NCBI RefSeq assembly: GCF_016612505.1
Contig: NZ_JAENRR010000049.1
Coordinates: 1 to 36,038 of the forward strand
Direction of reading: 5' to 3'
From: Carboxylicivirga marina
Lineage (GTDB): Bacteria > Bacteroidota > Bacteroidia > Bacteroidales > Marinilabiliaceae
DNA: 36,038 nucleotides
Positions 14,993 through 24,828 of this stretch are shown piece after piece (position 1 is the stretch's first letter; every line of letters begins with the position of its first letter). The position numbers and the translations under genes are program-made. Under the pieces are notes generated by a model. The model was not told where the DNA came from and did no database searches. It was given only the letters and a program-made list of their open reading frames with translations.

Positions 14993-16957
14993 TTACTTCT
15001 TAATAATAATCTTGCTTACCTTCTGCTTGTCGTTAATTAAGCTAACGATGTATTGACCTTTAGGTAAATTGGCCATGCTAATACGGTCATTGTTAACAGG
15101 AGTTGAAATTACTACCTGCCCTAGCATGTTATACACTTGTGCACTTGTAAATTGCTCGTCACTGTTAATGAATAAATCAGTAGTTACAGGGTTTGGAGCC
15201 AAATTAACTTCCACCTCTTTGGTATCATCACCAATGGCTGTTGGTACATCAAATGAAATTGAAGGACGTACATCAACATTGGCATTAGTTAAATCCCTAA
15301 ACTTAGCCAAAATACTATAAGCATCATTTGGAGTAGATAAAATAACCGTAAACTGGTTTTTCGTACCTAAAATATCATTCACAAAAATATCATTAATGTC
15401 CCACTCTACGATTGAGTTGATCATACTTTCAGTAACCGTAACGGCAGCAGCTAGTGGTGTGCGATCGACCATTGCAGTGCGGGTTGACCAAATCATATCA
15501 TCACCATATAAACCATCGGCATAATCACAATTGATGTTGATCGAAGGATTATCAGTAGGTTGCTTAGGATTACCTGCAAGTGAATACATGTATAATTTCA
15601 ATTTATAGTTAGTCGCATTTTGAGGAATCCCAGCTCCTGTTAGGTCAAATGCTAAATGAATCTCTTTGGTATAATAAGGTGCTCCAGCTACATCATTGTT
15701 TTGATCCCCCCATGTATCGTACTTAACTTCCAAACGAGCAATATCCAATAGTCGATCCCCAGCTTCTTCGAGATACATATCTTTTTCCGGAGCTACATAA
15801 TTACCAACAATGTCCACCCAAATAGCATCGTCATTTGTACCACCTGTACAACCGTTACCATCAGTAACAGCTACATGAACCTCATTCGTACCAAAAGTAA
15901 ACGCATCATTCATACTTGAAACAGTTAATGTACTGTTAGTCTCGCCGCTAATGGCAACGCTATTATTGTACCACTGGTAGGCATTAAAACTACTTCCTGC
16001 ATTTAATGTTGCAGATTCACCTTCACGAATAGTGAAATCATCGCCTAAAAATGGAGCTGCTGGCAACGGATTAACTGTAATAGTTGTATTGATGGTTTGA
16101 GTAGCCGAAGCATCATCTGATGTAATAACATCAGTATGCGGGCCTGCCGTGTCGTAGTTTTTAAAAGTATTAGGCCCCACTTGCACCTCATAAGAATCAC
16201 CATCACAAATTGCCACATTGTTGTTTACTGTCCCATCAGCAATAAATAACACGTGGTATGTATCAATCTTTTCAGCACCACAAGCAGTTGTTGAAACTTC
16301 TTCATAGGTACCGGAAGTTGTTACTGTTTCTCCATCAATCACAATTGACGTTCCTTCTACTAATGTTTTTTCGATGGTATTGTATTCAGGGAGACAATTA
16401 GACAACACTGAAATATATGGTTTATTACCTGTGCCTGTACCTAAACTATAGAACTTAATCAATGCTGCATTCTCGTCACGGGAACTCATACGAATTGTTA
16501 ATGCACTTTCTCCTGCAGTCAGGGCCGCATTGTATGCTGTGGTGATGTCCACTTCAACCCAGCCATAAGCTGTATTGTTAGTCTGAACGGTTGCCGCATC
16601 TGCAAAACTAGCATCAGGTTCTTGATTATCAAAATTTAAAGTCACATTCCCATCTCCATCTACAGGCAGACCTCCAGCCATCGTTTTAAAGTCTACTGGC
16701 CAGTCTCCGGCTGTATTTGAGTTATAGTAATACACATGAAGCTTAACCTGCGTGATATCAACACCACTAACAGGTACTTCTACATATGACACTCTGGAAT
16801 AGGTAATTGTCTTTGCTTTAACTTCCAGAACAGTTTCTGTGAAAGAGGTGCTTCCTTTCTTAACAAATCCACTTTTCGTGGCTTCAACAATTTGTTGTGC
16901 ATTTATTTGCATCATTGCAAATACGGCACATAACAAGAGTAAAAATCTTTTTTTCAT
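14993..16957 (-). CDS. T9SS-exported non-catalytic protein with two jelly-roll (DNRLRE-like) modules
   Basis: The 654-aa product has a signal peptide (MKKRFLLLLCAVFAMMQINA). An N-terminal jelly-roll-like module follows (about 25-190; VKLHVYYYNS, WVEVDITTAYNAAL, NKPYISVLS). A middle part (about 190-385) has Ig-like features (INTTITVNPLPAAP, ATLNAGSSFNAYQWYNN). A second jelly-roll-like module covers about 390-570 (KDMYLEEAGDR, EIHLAFDLTG, WDINDIFVNDIL). The type A T9SS tail carries VNLAPNPVTTDLFIN. No hydrolase, lyase or esterase motif is visible. It sits directly after susD, where Sus-type loci usually encode surface glycan-binding proteins (SusE/SusF or SGBP). I infer a binding role with T9SS export in place of a lipid anchor. 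Confidence is high for architecture and lower for function. Confidence 0.75.
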   Translation of the reverse strand: MKKRFLLLLCAVFAMMQINAQQIVEATKSGFVKKGSTSFTETVLEVKAKTITYSRVSYVEVPVSGVDITQVKLHVYYYNSNTAGDWPVDFKTMAGGLPVDGDGNVTLNFDNQEPDASFADAATVQTNNTAYGWVEVDITTAYNAALTAGESALTIRMSSRDENAALIKFYSLGTGTGNKPYISVLSNCLPEYNTIEKTLVEGTSIVIDGETVTTSGTYEEVSTTACGAEKIDTYHVLFIADGTVNNNVAICDGDSYEVQVGPNTFKNYDTAGPHTDVITSDDASATQTINTTITVNPLPAAPFLGDDFTIREGESATLNAGSSFNAYQWYNNSVAISGETNSTLTVSSMNDAFTFGTNEVHVAVTDGNGCTGGTNDDAIWVDIVGNYVAPEKDMYLEEAGDRLLDIARLEVKYDTWGDQNNDVAGAPYYTKEIHLAFDLTGAGIPQNATNYKLKLYMYSLAGNPKQPTDNPSININCDYADGLYGDDMIWSTRTAMVDRTPLAAAVTVTESMINSIVEWDINDIFVNDILGTKNQFTVILSTPNDAYSILAKFRDLTNANVDVRPSISFDVPTAIGDDTKEVEVNLAPNPVTTDLFINSDEQFTSAQVYNMLGQVVISTPVNNDRISMANLPKGQYIVSLINDKQKVSKIIIKK

Positions 16958-16997
16958 AATACTGTTTTTTAGTTAGTTAATTATTCTCTTTTGGGGG

Positions 16998-18791
16998 CTA
17001 GTAGCCCGGGTTATTGTTATTTATCAAGTTATTTGTTTGTATTTCAGTGTAAGGTATTGGCCACAAGTAACCTTTTACCGCATCAAAAGAACGTTCGCGG
17101 AAACTATAAACTTCATACTTTGGCTGCACATACTCTACTATAAGATCACCATAATCAGCAACTTGTTCTGGTGTAAACACATTATCCATTTGCTCTCTAA
17201 AAGCTTCTTCAGACCTAAATATTTTGTTTAAAAAGTAGCTTTCTCGTGAAAGATAACGCATCATACGTGAAGGAATAATCGCATCATTCTCCATTTCAAC
17301 AATAACATCATCTGTTACCACCCAGTAGAAAAGTAAGTTAGGATCATAGCCCTGGGCATTTGAATAAGCTTCTGTTCCAATATTCCATCGCTTGATATCC
17401 AAAATACGAGTACCTTCAATAGCAAACTCTACACGTCGTTCGTGTTTAATAATATTCATCAACTGTTCATGACTTAAACCTGAACCTTCCACGTCTTCCA
17501 CTTTTGGCATCATCACACTTTGGCGCTGACGCACCTCATTAACCAGTGATTGAATCTCTGCTTCTGCACCTGCACCATCAGTCATACATAAAGCTTCGGC
17601 TTTCATCAGAAGCACATCTGCATATCGAAATAAGATAGTATTGGTTCCTGTAGCCTTCTTTCCGCGCAAACCATGTTCAACATCATAGTTGACGTACTTG
17701 TTAATTCTTAAACTTGAAAAGTTGTAGGCCTTTTTATTATAAGGAATGTAATATAAAACATCTCCGTTGTTATCATAGCCATTAAAAGAATAGGGTACAG
17801 CCAATGTAGCATACAACCTTGGATCTCTGTCTTCAAAAGGCTTTTGTATATTGAAATTAGGATTTGTTTCATCGGCAGGTAATCCTTCTTTCGTGTAATA
17901 GGCATTTGCCAGGCTATAATCTGCCATAAATGAACTCCAGGCATAGAAATAAGTTGTCCATGGCTCGGTCAGTTTTTCATCTGTTTTATCAGCCATGTAC
18001 TGAATATCGAAAATCACTTCACTGTTGTTTTCATTCTCAGGTTTAAATAATCCGGCATAGTCATGGAACAAGAAATAATCACCATCTGTAATGATGGCAT
18101 CACACATTTCTTTGGTAATCGTATAATCGTAATTATTTAAAGCCACCCATGCTTTCAATGCTTGTGCAGCTCCTTTGGTTGCTCTACCGGTTTCTGTATC
18201 CAAACGCCTTGGCAACACAGAAATGGCACTATCCAATTCTGTATAGATAAAATCTATGACATCCTGCTTCGCTGTTCTCTCTCTGTCAGCTCCCTCTATT
18301 CCTTCAGGCTCCAATCGCATGGGAGCATCTCCATAGAAATGCACCAAATCGGCATAGAAATAGGCACGTAGGAAACGAGCTTCTGCATCGTATCGGACCC
18401 TGTCATCATCGGTCATCGTCACATCTCCTATATAAGTTAAAACAGTATTTGCTCTAAGAATTCCCATATAATTACGGGCCCACTTTCTCTCAGCAAACTG
18501 TGAAAACTGGTTATGGCGTTGATCCCAGTATTCAACCACACCCATCCATGATTTATCCATAAAACCATTATCGGTGATAAAGTCAGTGATAATTGGCTCC
18601 ACATTCTGATAATCCAGTCCAGCCAGCCCCATACCTGTCAATGCTTTATAAGTGCCATTAAGAGCATAAACAATATCATTCTCTGTTTCGAAGACTTCCG
18701 GTGACAGAAAGTCTTTAGGGTATCTATTCAGTTCATCCTCACAAGAGCAAAAAAGAACGGCGAATAAAAATGTGTATATAATTGCTTTCAT
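16998..18791 (-). CDS. SusD-like starch-binding outer-membrane lipoprotein
   Basis: The 597-aa protein has a lipoprotein signal ending in LFAVLFCSC (Cys17) and the RagB/SusD pattern. The N-terminal TPR part has SPEVFETENDIVYALNGTYKAL, then YWDQRHNQFSQF and ARFLRAYFYADLVHFYGD. The C-terminal half has RYADVLLMKAEAL, EIQSLVNEVRQRQ and IKHERRVEFAIEGTRILDIKRWN. SusD proteins cap the SusC channel and bind the oligosaccharide outside the cell. It lies 23 bp behind susC, so the two are co-transcribed. A small GC-rich hairpin (16995-17007) overlaps the stop codon. The specificity of the bound glycan cannot be read from the sequence. Confidence 0.95.
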   Translation of the reverse strand: MKAIIYTFLFAVLFCSCEDELNRYPKDFLSPEVFETENDIVYALNGTYKALTGMGLAGLDYQNVEPIITDFITDNGFMDKSWMGVVEYWDQRHNQFSQFAERKWARNYMGILRANTVLTYIGDVTMTDDDRVRYDAEARFLRAYFYADLVHFYGDAPMRLEPEGIEGADRERTAKQDVIDFIYTELDSAISVLPRRLDTETGRATKGAAQALKAWVALNNYDYTITKEMCDAIITDGDYFLFHDYAGLFKPENENNSEVIFDIQYMADKTDEKLTEPWTTYFYAWSSFMADYSLANAYYTKEGLPADETNPNFNIQKPFEDRDPRLYATLAVPYSFNGYDNNGDVLYYIPYNKKAYNFSSLRINKYVNYDVEHGLRGKKATGTNTILFRYADVLLMKAEALCMTDGAGAEAEIQSLVNEVRQRQSVMMPKVEDVEGSGLSHEQLMNIIKHERRVEFAIEGTRILDIKRWNIGTEAYSNAQGYDPNLLFYWVVTDDVIVEMENDAIIPSRMMRYLSRESYFLNKIFRSEEAFREQMDNVFTPEQVADYGDLIVEYVQPKYEVYSFRERSFDAVKGYLWPIPYTEIQTNNLINNNNPGY

Positions 18792-18814
18792 TTTAATGCT
18801 TATTTATCTGGTGA

Positions 18815-21800
18815 TTAAAACTTAAGGTTTAATCCAAGTGAATATATTCTGACCTGCGGATGAAAATCAGGGGTAATCTTATTGAATGATTTTTCGGGAT
18901 CGAAGCCGTCCATTTTACTGAATAAAAAAGCATTTTCGACACTCGCACTAATCTTCAATTCATCCACCCCTATGGCATCAAGATTTGTCAAACGATACGC
19001 CAGTTCAATATTTTTTATTCTGAAATAGGAAGCATCTTGAAGGTAATAAGATGAAACGATGTTGGCTCTTTGTGAGTCGTCATAAACTCTTTGGTACTCT
19101 TCTGATGGATTATCAAATGACCAATGGTTATTCACCATATCCTTTGAAATATTTCCTCGTCCTCCCCAGAAAGGAGTTACTAAAGCGCCCATAATGTATG
19201 CATTAGCTCCTTGCACACCTTGCCCCAGTACATTCAACGAAAACTTCTTATACTCTGCATAAAGGTTAAATGAATAAATAAAATCAGGCTGTGAACTTCC
19301 CATAAAGGTGATGTCATCCTCTGTAATTTTACCATCTGGCATACCTTCTTCTCCACTAACATCTTTATATTTAATATCGCCAGGCATTGGACGCCCAAGA
19401 ATAGCAGATGCATCATCCATTCCTTCTTTCAATACATACAAACGGTCGTAATGTCCAATTGTAGGATCACTGTCGTTTTGCCAAGTAAAATCGTTCACCT
19501 GATAGATGCCATCGGCTAACAAACCATAATAGGAACCAAAAGGCATACCCACCTGCGAACGAATAATATCGGCCGGCGGTTGATAGCCAGATACCACATC
19601 GTTGTGTGCAACATATTCCAGACCTCCTAAATCAAGTACTTCATTTGTCAAATAGGTCAGGTTAGCACCTGCACTAAGACTCCAATTATTCCAATTTTCA
19701 TTATACTGAAGCGATACTTCTAAACCCTGATTGGACATAGAGCCCACATTCTGATATGGTTTAGCACTTGTTGCATTTCCTAACCCCAGGGAATAAGGAA
19801 CATCAATACGACCTAAGATGCCTGTTGTCTTTTTATCAAAGACGTTGGCCGAAACTGCCCATGCATTCATTATAACAGCATCAAAACCAATGTTAGTCTG
19901 CTCAGAAACTTCCCAAACAAGGTTATCATTACCTAATAAAGTTGTTCCCGTACCCTGCACCACAGTATTTCCAAAACTGTAATACTCACCGGCATCCATC
20001 ACATTAAAAGACGGATAATATTCCTTCATTCGTTCATTACCCAATTTTCCCCAAGAGGCTCTGATTTTTAACTCAACTGGAACATCTTCCATGAATGACT
20101 CCTGAGATATGCGCCAACCAGCTGAAAAGGAAGGAAACACTCCCCACCTGTTCTCTTCTGAAAATCGCGAACTTCCATCTCGACGAATATTGGCCTCCAA
20201 TAAATATTTATCTTTATAATCATAGGCTAATCGACCAAAATATGACATGGTTGCCCTTTCATTAATTTGGCCATCGGCTGTTAATGTTTCGGGATCTCCA
20301 AATGGGAAATGGGGCTGATTTGCCAATAAGAATTTTATGGAGAACTGGTCTAAATCGTAATCGTAAGTCAGGTATTCATATCCTAATAAAGCACTTACCT
20401 TGTGACCATTGAATTTCGTACTATAATTAAGAGTTGTAGTTAATGTTGTAGATACAGTACTACTATTGGTCAATTCATACTTCGAATCAGTTAAGGTAGA
20501 AGGTGTATCTTCATCAGGATTACCAGCCAATGCAACTGATGCTAATAACCTTTCTTTATCGTATCGATAAATGGTTTGACCGTATAATACTTTTGCTTTT
20601 AATCCCTTAATAGGTTCTAGTTCTGCACTAAATTGATAATTAAAATTGGTACGTTTAATATCTGTTCCACCTCCGGCTTCATTAATAGCATAGTACCTTG
20701 CTTTTCCTCCATATAAGCCTGGCTCCCCTGTTTCCGGATCGGTCGCTCGAAGAAATCCAATTGGCGAACTATTAGCATTATAAGCCATCACTGACGCAGT
20801 GTTACTTGACAGCTCCTCTTCCTTCTTATTGTAGCCTCCAAAAGAAGCACCTACTCTTAGTTTATTCTTCCAAAACTTACTATTGAGTTTAGCACGATAC
20901 GTCAGTTTGTCCGCACTAGTACCATACAAAACCCCATCCTGATCAAGATAACCTGCTGTAAATGAAAAGTTATAATTCTTTTGACCACCACTAACCGAGG
21001 CATAGTAGTTGTGCATCCAGGCTGGTGAAAAATAAAAATCATATAAATCTACATTCTGTAAACTGGGGTTTGTTCCATTTTTGATTTCCTCCAATTTGTC
21101 ATCATCATAAGGCACATTGGGAAAACCAGAATTTAAGCGTGCTTCATTTAAGAGCGTAGCATATTCATAAGCATTTGCTACTTCCGGGAAGGTTGTCACC
21201 TGTTGAAGTGAACTGGTTACCCTGGCATTTACCTTTAAGCCTGAACTTCCCGTTTTCGTAGTGATAATAATAACACCAGCAGCAGCACGGTTACCATAGA
21301 TTGCTGCTGATGAGGCATCTTTAAGTACTGACATACTTTCAATATCATTGGGATGAACATCGGACAATTGCCCTTCAATACCATCGATAATCACCAGTGG
21401 ATCATTACTATTTTCAATAGAAGAGACTCCCCTGATACGTATCTCTGTTTCATCCTGCCCTGGTTGACCAGAATTCTGCGTTACAATAACACCTGATACT
21501 TTACCCTGTAGGGCCTGCCCAGCATTAGTAATGGTACGCGTGGCAATATCATCGGTATTAACGCTTTCAACAGCTCCTGTAAGATTAACTTTTTTACGAG
21601 AACCATAACCAACGGCAACCACTTCATCCAGTTTCATGATATCGGATACCATATTCACTTCGATGGCTTGACCGGTGACCTTGATTGTTTGTGACTGGTA
21701 GCCAATAAATGAAAAGCTTAACGATTTTCCATTCTCAGCTATAATCGTGAATTGTCCGTTTATATCTGTAATCGTACCGGTATTGGTACCTGTGACCATA

Positions 21801-21919
21801 ACAGTAACACCAGGCATCGTTTCTCCATGCTCATCATATACCACACCAGATACATTTTGAGCTAACAACAAGGTGTTGCACGAAAGTATTAATGCGAGTA
21901 TAAATAGGATTTTTTTCAT
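18815..21919 (-). CDS. SusC-like TonB-dependent outer-membrane transporter
   Basis: The 1034-aa product has a signal peptide, then a carboxypeptidase-D-like repeat (VSGVVYDEHGETMPGVTVMVTGT, residues 23-45). The SusC/RagA plug signature follows (LDEVVAVGYGSRKKVNLTGAV; GQALQGKVSGVIVTQNSGQPG; IRIRGVSSIENSNDPLVIIDGIEG; LKDASSAAIYGNRAAAGVIIITTK). The barrel ends with SLGLNLKF, the typical aromatic C-terminus. There is no N-terminal STN domain, so signalling to an anti-sigma factor is unlikely, consistent with LacI control. It imports oligosaccharides with SusD, driven by TonB. The gene starts 4 bp behind the 929-aa lipoprotein gene, which indicates translational coupling. Confidence 0.97.
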   Translation of the reverse strand: MKKILFILALILSCNTLLLAQNVSGVVYDEHGETMPGVTVMVTGTNTGTITDINGQFTIIAENGKSLSFSFIGYQSQTIKVTGQAIEVNMVSDIMKLDEVVAVGYGSRKKVNLTGAVESVNTDDIATRTITNAGQALQGKVSGVIVTQNSGQPGQDETEIRIRGVSSIENSNDPLVIIDGIEGQLSDVHPNDIESMSVLKDASSAAIYGNRAAAGVIIITTKTGSSGLKVNARVTSSLQQVTTFPEVANAYEYATLLNEARLNSGFPNVPYDDDKLEEIKNGTNPSLQNVDLYDFYFSPAWMHNYYASVSGGQKNYNFSFTAGYLDQDGVLYGTSADKLTYRAKLNSKFWKNKLRVGASFGGYNKKEEELSSNTASVMAYNANSSPIGFLRATDPETGEPGLYGGKARYYAINEAGGGTDIKRTNFNYQFSAELEPIKGLKAKVLYGQTIYRYDKERLLASVALAGNPDEDTPSTLTDSKYELTNSSTVSTTLTTTLNYSTKFNGHKVSALLGYEYLTYDYDLDQFSIKFLLANQPHFPFGDPETLTADGQINERATMSYFGRLAYDYKDKYLLEANIRRDGSSRFSEENRWGVFPSFSAGWRISQESFMEDVPVELKIRASWGKLGNERMKEYYPSFNVMDAGEYYSFGNTVVQGTGTTLLGNDNLVWEVSEQTNIGFDAVIMNAWAVSANVFDKKTTGILGRIDVPYSLGLGNATSAKPYQNVGSMSNQGLEVSLQYNENWNNWSLSAGANLTYLTNEVLDLGGLEYVAHNDVVSGYQPPADIIRSQVGMPFGSYYGLLADGIYQVNDFTWQNDSDPTIGHYDRLYVLKEGMDDASAILGRPMPGDIKYKDVSGEEGMPDGKITEDDITFMGSSQPDFIYSFNLYAEYKKFSLNVLGQGVQGANAYIMGALVTPFWGGRGNISKDMVNNHWSFDNPSEEYQRVYDDSQRANIVSSYYLQDASYFRIKNIELAYRLTNLDAIGVDELKISASVENAFLFSKMDGFDPEKSFNKITPDFHPQVRIYSLGLNLKF

Positions 21920-21923
21920 AGTC

Positions 21924-24713
21924 TTATTTATTTAGCTTTTTCCAATTACTTGTTTGAACTTCTCCATTTACACCTGTTGCCTTAAGCTGAAACTCAACTT
22001 CATTTGCCGAAACAGGTACGGTAAATTCGTAAGGATAAGCATCATCCTTAAAAGTTTTAAATTCATCTTCTTCTTTGATGATTAATTGTACACTTTTAAC
22101 AAGATCATCATCATCTTCCAGGTACAGATAAAGATTTTGAGTTAATTCACCACAATTCATAATCATGGCTTTGGCTTGTCCCACCTCTGTTTCAACAAAG
22201 TCATCTGTCCAGGCATTAGCTGCAGAGAGCATCTGCTCCTGAACTTTCGTGTGAATAATTACACCATCAAAAGAGAGGGATACTTGCCCGTAAGCCGGGA
22301 CTTCAACAGCAATGCGACCATCTTCCAAAGTCAATACATCGCCATTGGTTAGTTTAATTTCTGCTCCATCTTGAATTGAAACAAGTTCAGGATTGACCTT
22401 TACCCAAGTTATTATCGTTTCTCCTGACTGATTTGATAATGCCACATATAGTTTATTATCATTTCTGGCCGAGACATTGTTCAATTCAACAGAACCTGTT
22501 TCAATTAATTTTGGCGGCATCCACAACCAAGCTTCTTCGCCATACCAGCTACCCGGTTTGTGACCATAGAACTTATTTTGCAGATACGCATAGCCTTCAA
22601 TAAACTCAGAAGGGAAGTTGACTTGACCATCCGATTTCACAAAAGCATCTGTTACTAAATAATCGAGCAGCATTGATGCCATCGGCATAATATGGTTATA
22701 GTGGAATGAATTCACACTTAAATCCTTGTGAGGACGCAATGGGTAATCTGCCTTTTCGTAAATTGTTGTACGTGCGGTATTGATATGATAGCCCGGGAAG
22801 TTTTTATAACGACCAATAATAGTCGACTTAGCTACCTCTTTTAAAAAACTATCCTCAGCATAATAGCCTAAACGCAGCATCCAGGGTGCGTAGTTAGCCA
22901 TAAATATGGCACGATGACCAGTACTTGTCCCTGATGACTCAGGTGTTAGTCCTATTTCAGATAAGCGCCAGGCCGGTGCCATTTCCTCATCTGCATACAT
23001 CTGTTTATGTCCCTTCTTATTTAAGTACCAATACATTGGTGCCTTGCCGCCTTCGTTCACCAAAATATCTTCATCTGGAACTTTAGGACTCATCCAGCAA
23101 AACATGGTGTAATAACGTGCTCCTTCCTGCGCAGCATTGAGGAATCGTACTTCATTGCTTAGTTCATAAAGTTCCAATAAGTATATCCAGCGAGGTGCAA
23201 AACCAGTCCAAAAGAAAAAGCCACCTGCCATAGGATCACTAAAATCAGTCTGTGGGGTCATAACGCGAGCTTCAATATAAGCATCAGCGTCTGCAATGGC
23301 TTTTTGTAAATAAGCATCGTCACCGGTAGCCTTGTACATAAACATACTGTTCATCCATGAGTCACCAGCTTCTTCTACATCCAGGTTACGAATTTTACTC
23401 GTTTTATATGACTCTTCAGCCAAACCAACCAGAAAAGGCATGTTTTGTCCGAAAATATTATACAATGAAGTTAACTCGCTAACTGGTGCGATTGGTCCAT
23501 TTAACTTACGTGACGGATGTTGAATCTTTTGTTCTCTATCCAAAGCAAATAGGAACTTCTCACGCGAAATCTGGTATTCCATGGTTGGATAGGCACGCTT
23601 TTCATACATCTCCAAATCATCAGTAACCAATGCAATTTCCAATGGGTTTAGCGAAGAAACGTTCTTCACAGCCCCAGGAACATCCGTGGAATAGGCACAT
23701 CCTTTCAAGCTGTCTATAAACCAGGCATAGTCAGACATGGCGTATTCATTTAAATTCTCAAATGTTTCATTTAAGGTTCCAATGTCATTCTGACGATAAT
23801 CATGAAAATTAAAGAATTCACGCGCAATGGTTTCGTAATTATCGGTGCAATTACCTTTGCCAGCATATAAAATACTAGTGAAAGTATAAGACTCATTAGT
23901 ATCCATCTTTGAATCAGCACCACCTAATACAGGTGCAAACAACATGGCCTGAGCTTCTCCATCAGGATTGTGTACTGCAATTCCAAAGCGACTATTATCT
24001 AACAATGGTAAGGGCTGGAAAGGAAATTCATCAGGATGAGCAATCACACCGTAAGTTGTACCTTCGATGGTAGTCAGTGCAGATGGTATAGGACATCTGT
24101 AAGCTAATGTCATATAGGGACGTTCCGGGAAACGTTTTTCCTGCCAAATCATCGGCTGCCAAATTTCATCAACCTTATCAACTGTTTGCGAAGGTGCATT
24201 CATGAAGGCCAAAGAGAAATATCCTTTTTTCAAAGGTTGCATTTCTACCTTAAAGCAGACTTGCCCATCGTCTTCAAATACTTTGGCAATAATTTGGGCA
24301 TATTCAGTGGCTTTGTAATGTATGAATGCTGTATCGCCCGATTCGCTAATGTCTTCCGGTTCTAATTTTACATTTATACCTGCCTGAAATAGATTAGCCG
24401 TGCGCTTCTCATTACTACTTGACAGGATACTATCATCGAAACCATCTCCATGCTGTGCGTCATCTCGCTTTACCTGTGCCAACAAATCTTCCCCCGACAA
24501 GGCATTCCAGCTGGCAATGTTATATTTTACATTTTCAATTCCTGAAGGGCGCATTTTTAATTTCGGCGCTTCACTGGCAAAAAGCAATGTGAGCTCACTT
24601 CCAAATTTGAGATTTCCCTTTACAATCTCAAAATCCTCGTTTACCTGAACTTTATTGCTGCAGCTTGCAAGCAGTACAATTGCAACAATATATAATAGAG
24701 TTTTCTTCATCAA
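21924..24713 (-). CDS. Lipoprotein glycan-active enzyme of unassigned (alpha/alpha)-toroid-like family
   Basis: The 929-aa product carries a clear lipobox (LLASC, Cys18). Residues 30-300 look beta-rich. From DYRQNDIGTLNETFENL (305-321) to about 700 it is helical. The C-terminal 230 residues are again beta-rich. It matches the 290-1190 core of the 1524-aa protein over nearly its whole length. The most conserved blocks are APAWRLS (579-585), GTSTGHRAIFMAN (595-607), FPGYHIN plus RTT-YEK (639-654), and HYNHIMPMA (671-679). His, Tyr and Arg residues in these blocks are candidate catalytic residues. I do not recognise a named CAZy family with certainty; PL26 or PL40 relatives are candidates. It is encoded just before susC, and its lipid anchor suggests it acts at the outer membrane or in the periplasm. 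The 115 bp before it may hold a secondary promoter. Confidence 0.75.
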   Translation of the reverse strand: MMKKTLLYIVAIVLLASCSNKVQVNEDFEIVKGNLKFGSELTLLFASEAPKLKMRPSGIENVKYNIASWNALSGEDLLAQVKRDDAQHGDGFDDSILSSSNEKRTANLFQAGINVKLEPEDISESGDTAFIHYKATEYAQIIAKVFEDDGQVCFKVEMQPLKKGYFSLAFMNAPSQTVDKVDEIWQPMIWQEKRFPERPYMTLAYRCPIPSALTTIEGTTYGVIAHPDEFPFQPLPLLDNSRFGIAVHNPDGEAQAMLFAPVLGGADSKMDTNESYTFTSILYAGKGNCTDNYETIAREFFNFHDYRQNDIGTLNETFENLNEYAMSDYAWFIDSLKGCAYSTDVPGAVKNVSSLNPLEIALVTDDLEMYEKRAYPTMEYQISREKFLFALDREQKIQHPSRKLNGPIAPVSELTSLYNIFGQNMPFLVGLAEESYKTSKIRNLDVEEAGDSWMNSMFMYKATGDDAYLQKAIADADAYIEARVMTPQTDFSDPMAGGFFFWTGFAPRWIYLLELYELSNEVRFLNAAQEGARYYTMFCWMSPKVPDEDILVNEGGKAPMYWYLNKKGHKQMYADEEMAPAWRLSEIGLTPESSGTSTGHRAIFMANYAPWMLRLGYYAEDSFLKEVAKSTIIGRYKNFPGYHINTARTTIYEKADYPLRPHKDLSVNSFHYNHIMPMASMLLDYLVTDAFVKSDGQVNFPSEFIEGYAYLQNKFYGHKPGSWYGEEAWLWMPPKLIETGSVELNNVSARNDNKLYVALSNQSGETIITWVKVNPELVSIQDGAEIKLTNGDVLTLEDGRIAVEVPAYGQVSLSFDGVIIHTKVQEQMLSAANAWTDDFVETEVGQAKAMIMNCGELTQNLYLYLEDDDDLVKSVQLIIKEEDEFKTFKDDAYPYEFTVPVSANEVEFQLKATGVNGEVQTSNWKKLNK

Positions 24714-24828
24714 TTTAAAATTTCTTTTGCTAACAACATTTAAAGCACTAATTCACTATGACATAAAAACAAAAATCATTACTACAAAAACACTTATTGC
24801 TTTCACATTACGTTTTTCTATAACATAA

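Noticed and set aside
16995-17007. GC-rich hairpin overlapping the susD stop
   Set aside because: Short stem, 3-base loop and an A-rich, not U-rich, tail on the transcribed strand, so not a terminator. It could affect mRNA stability but this cannot be shown.
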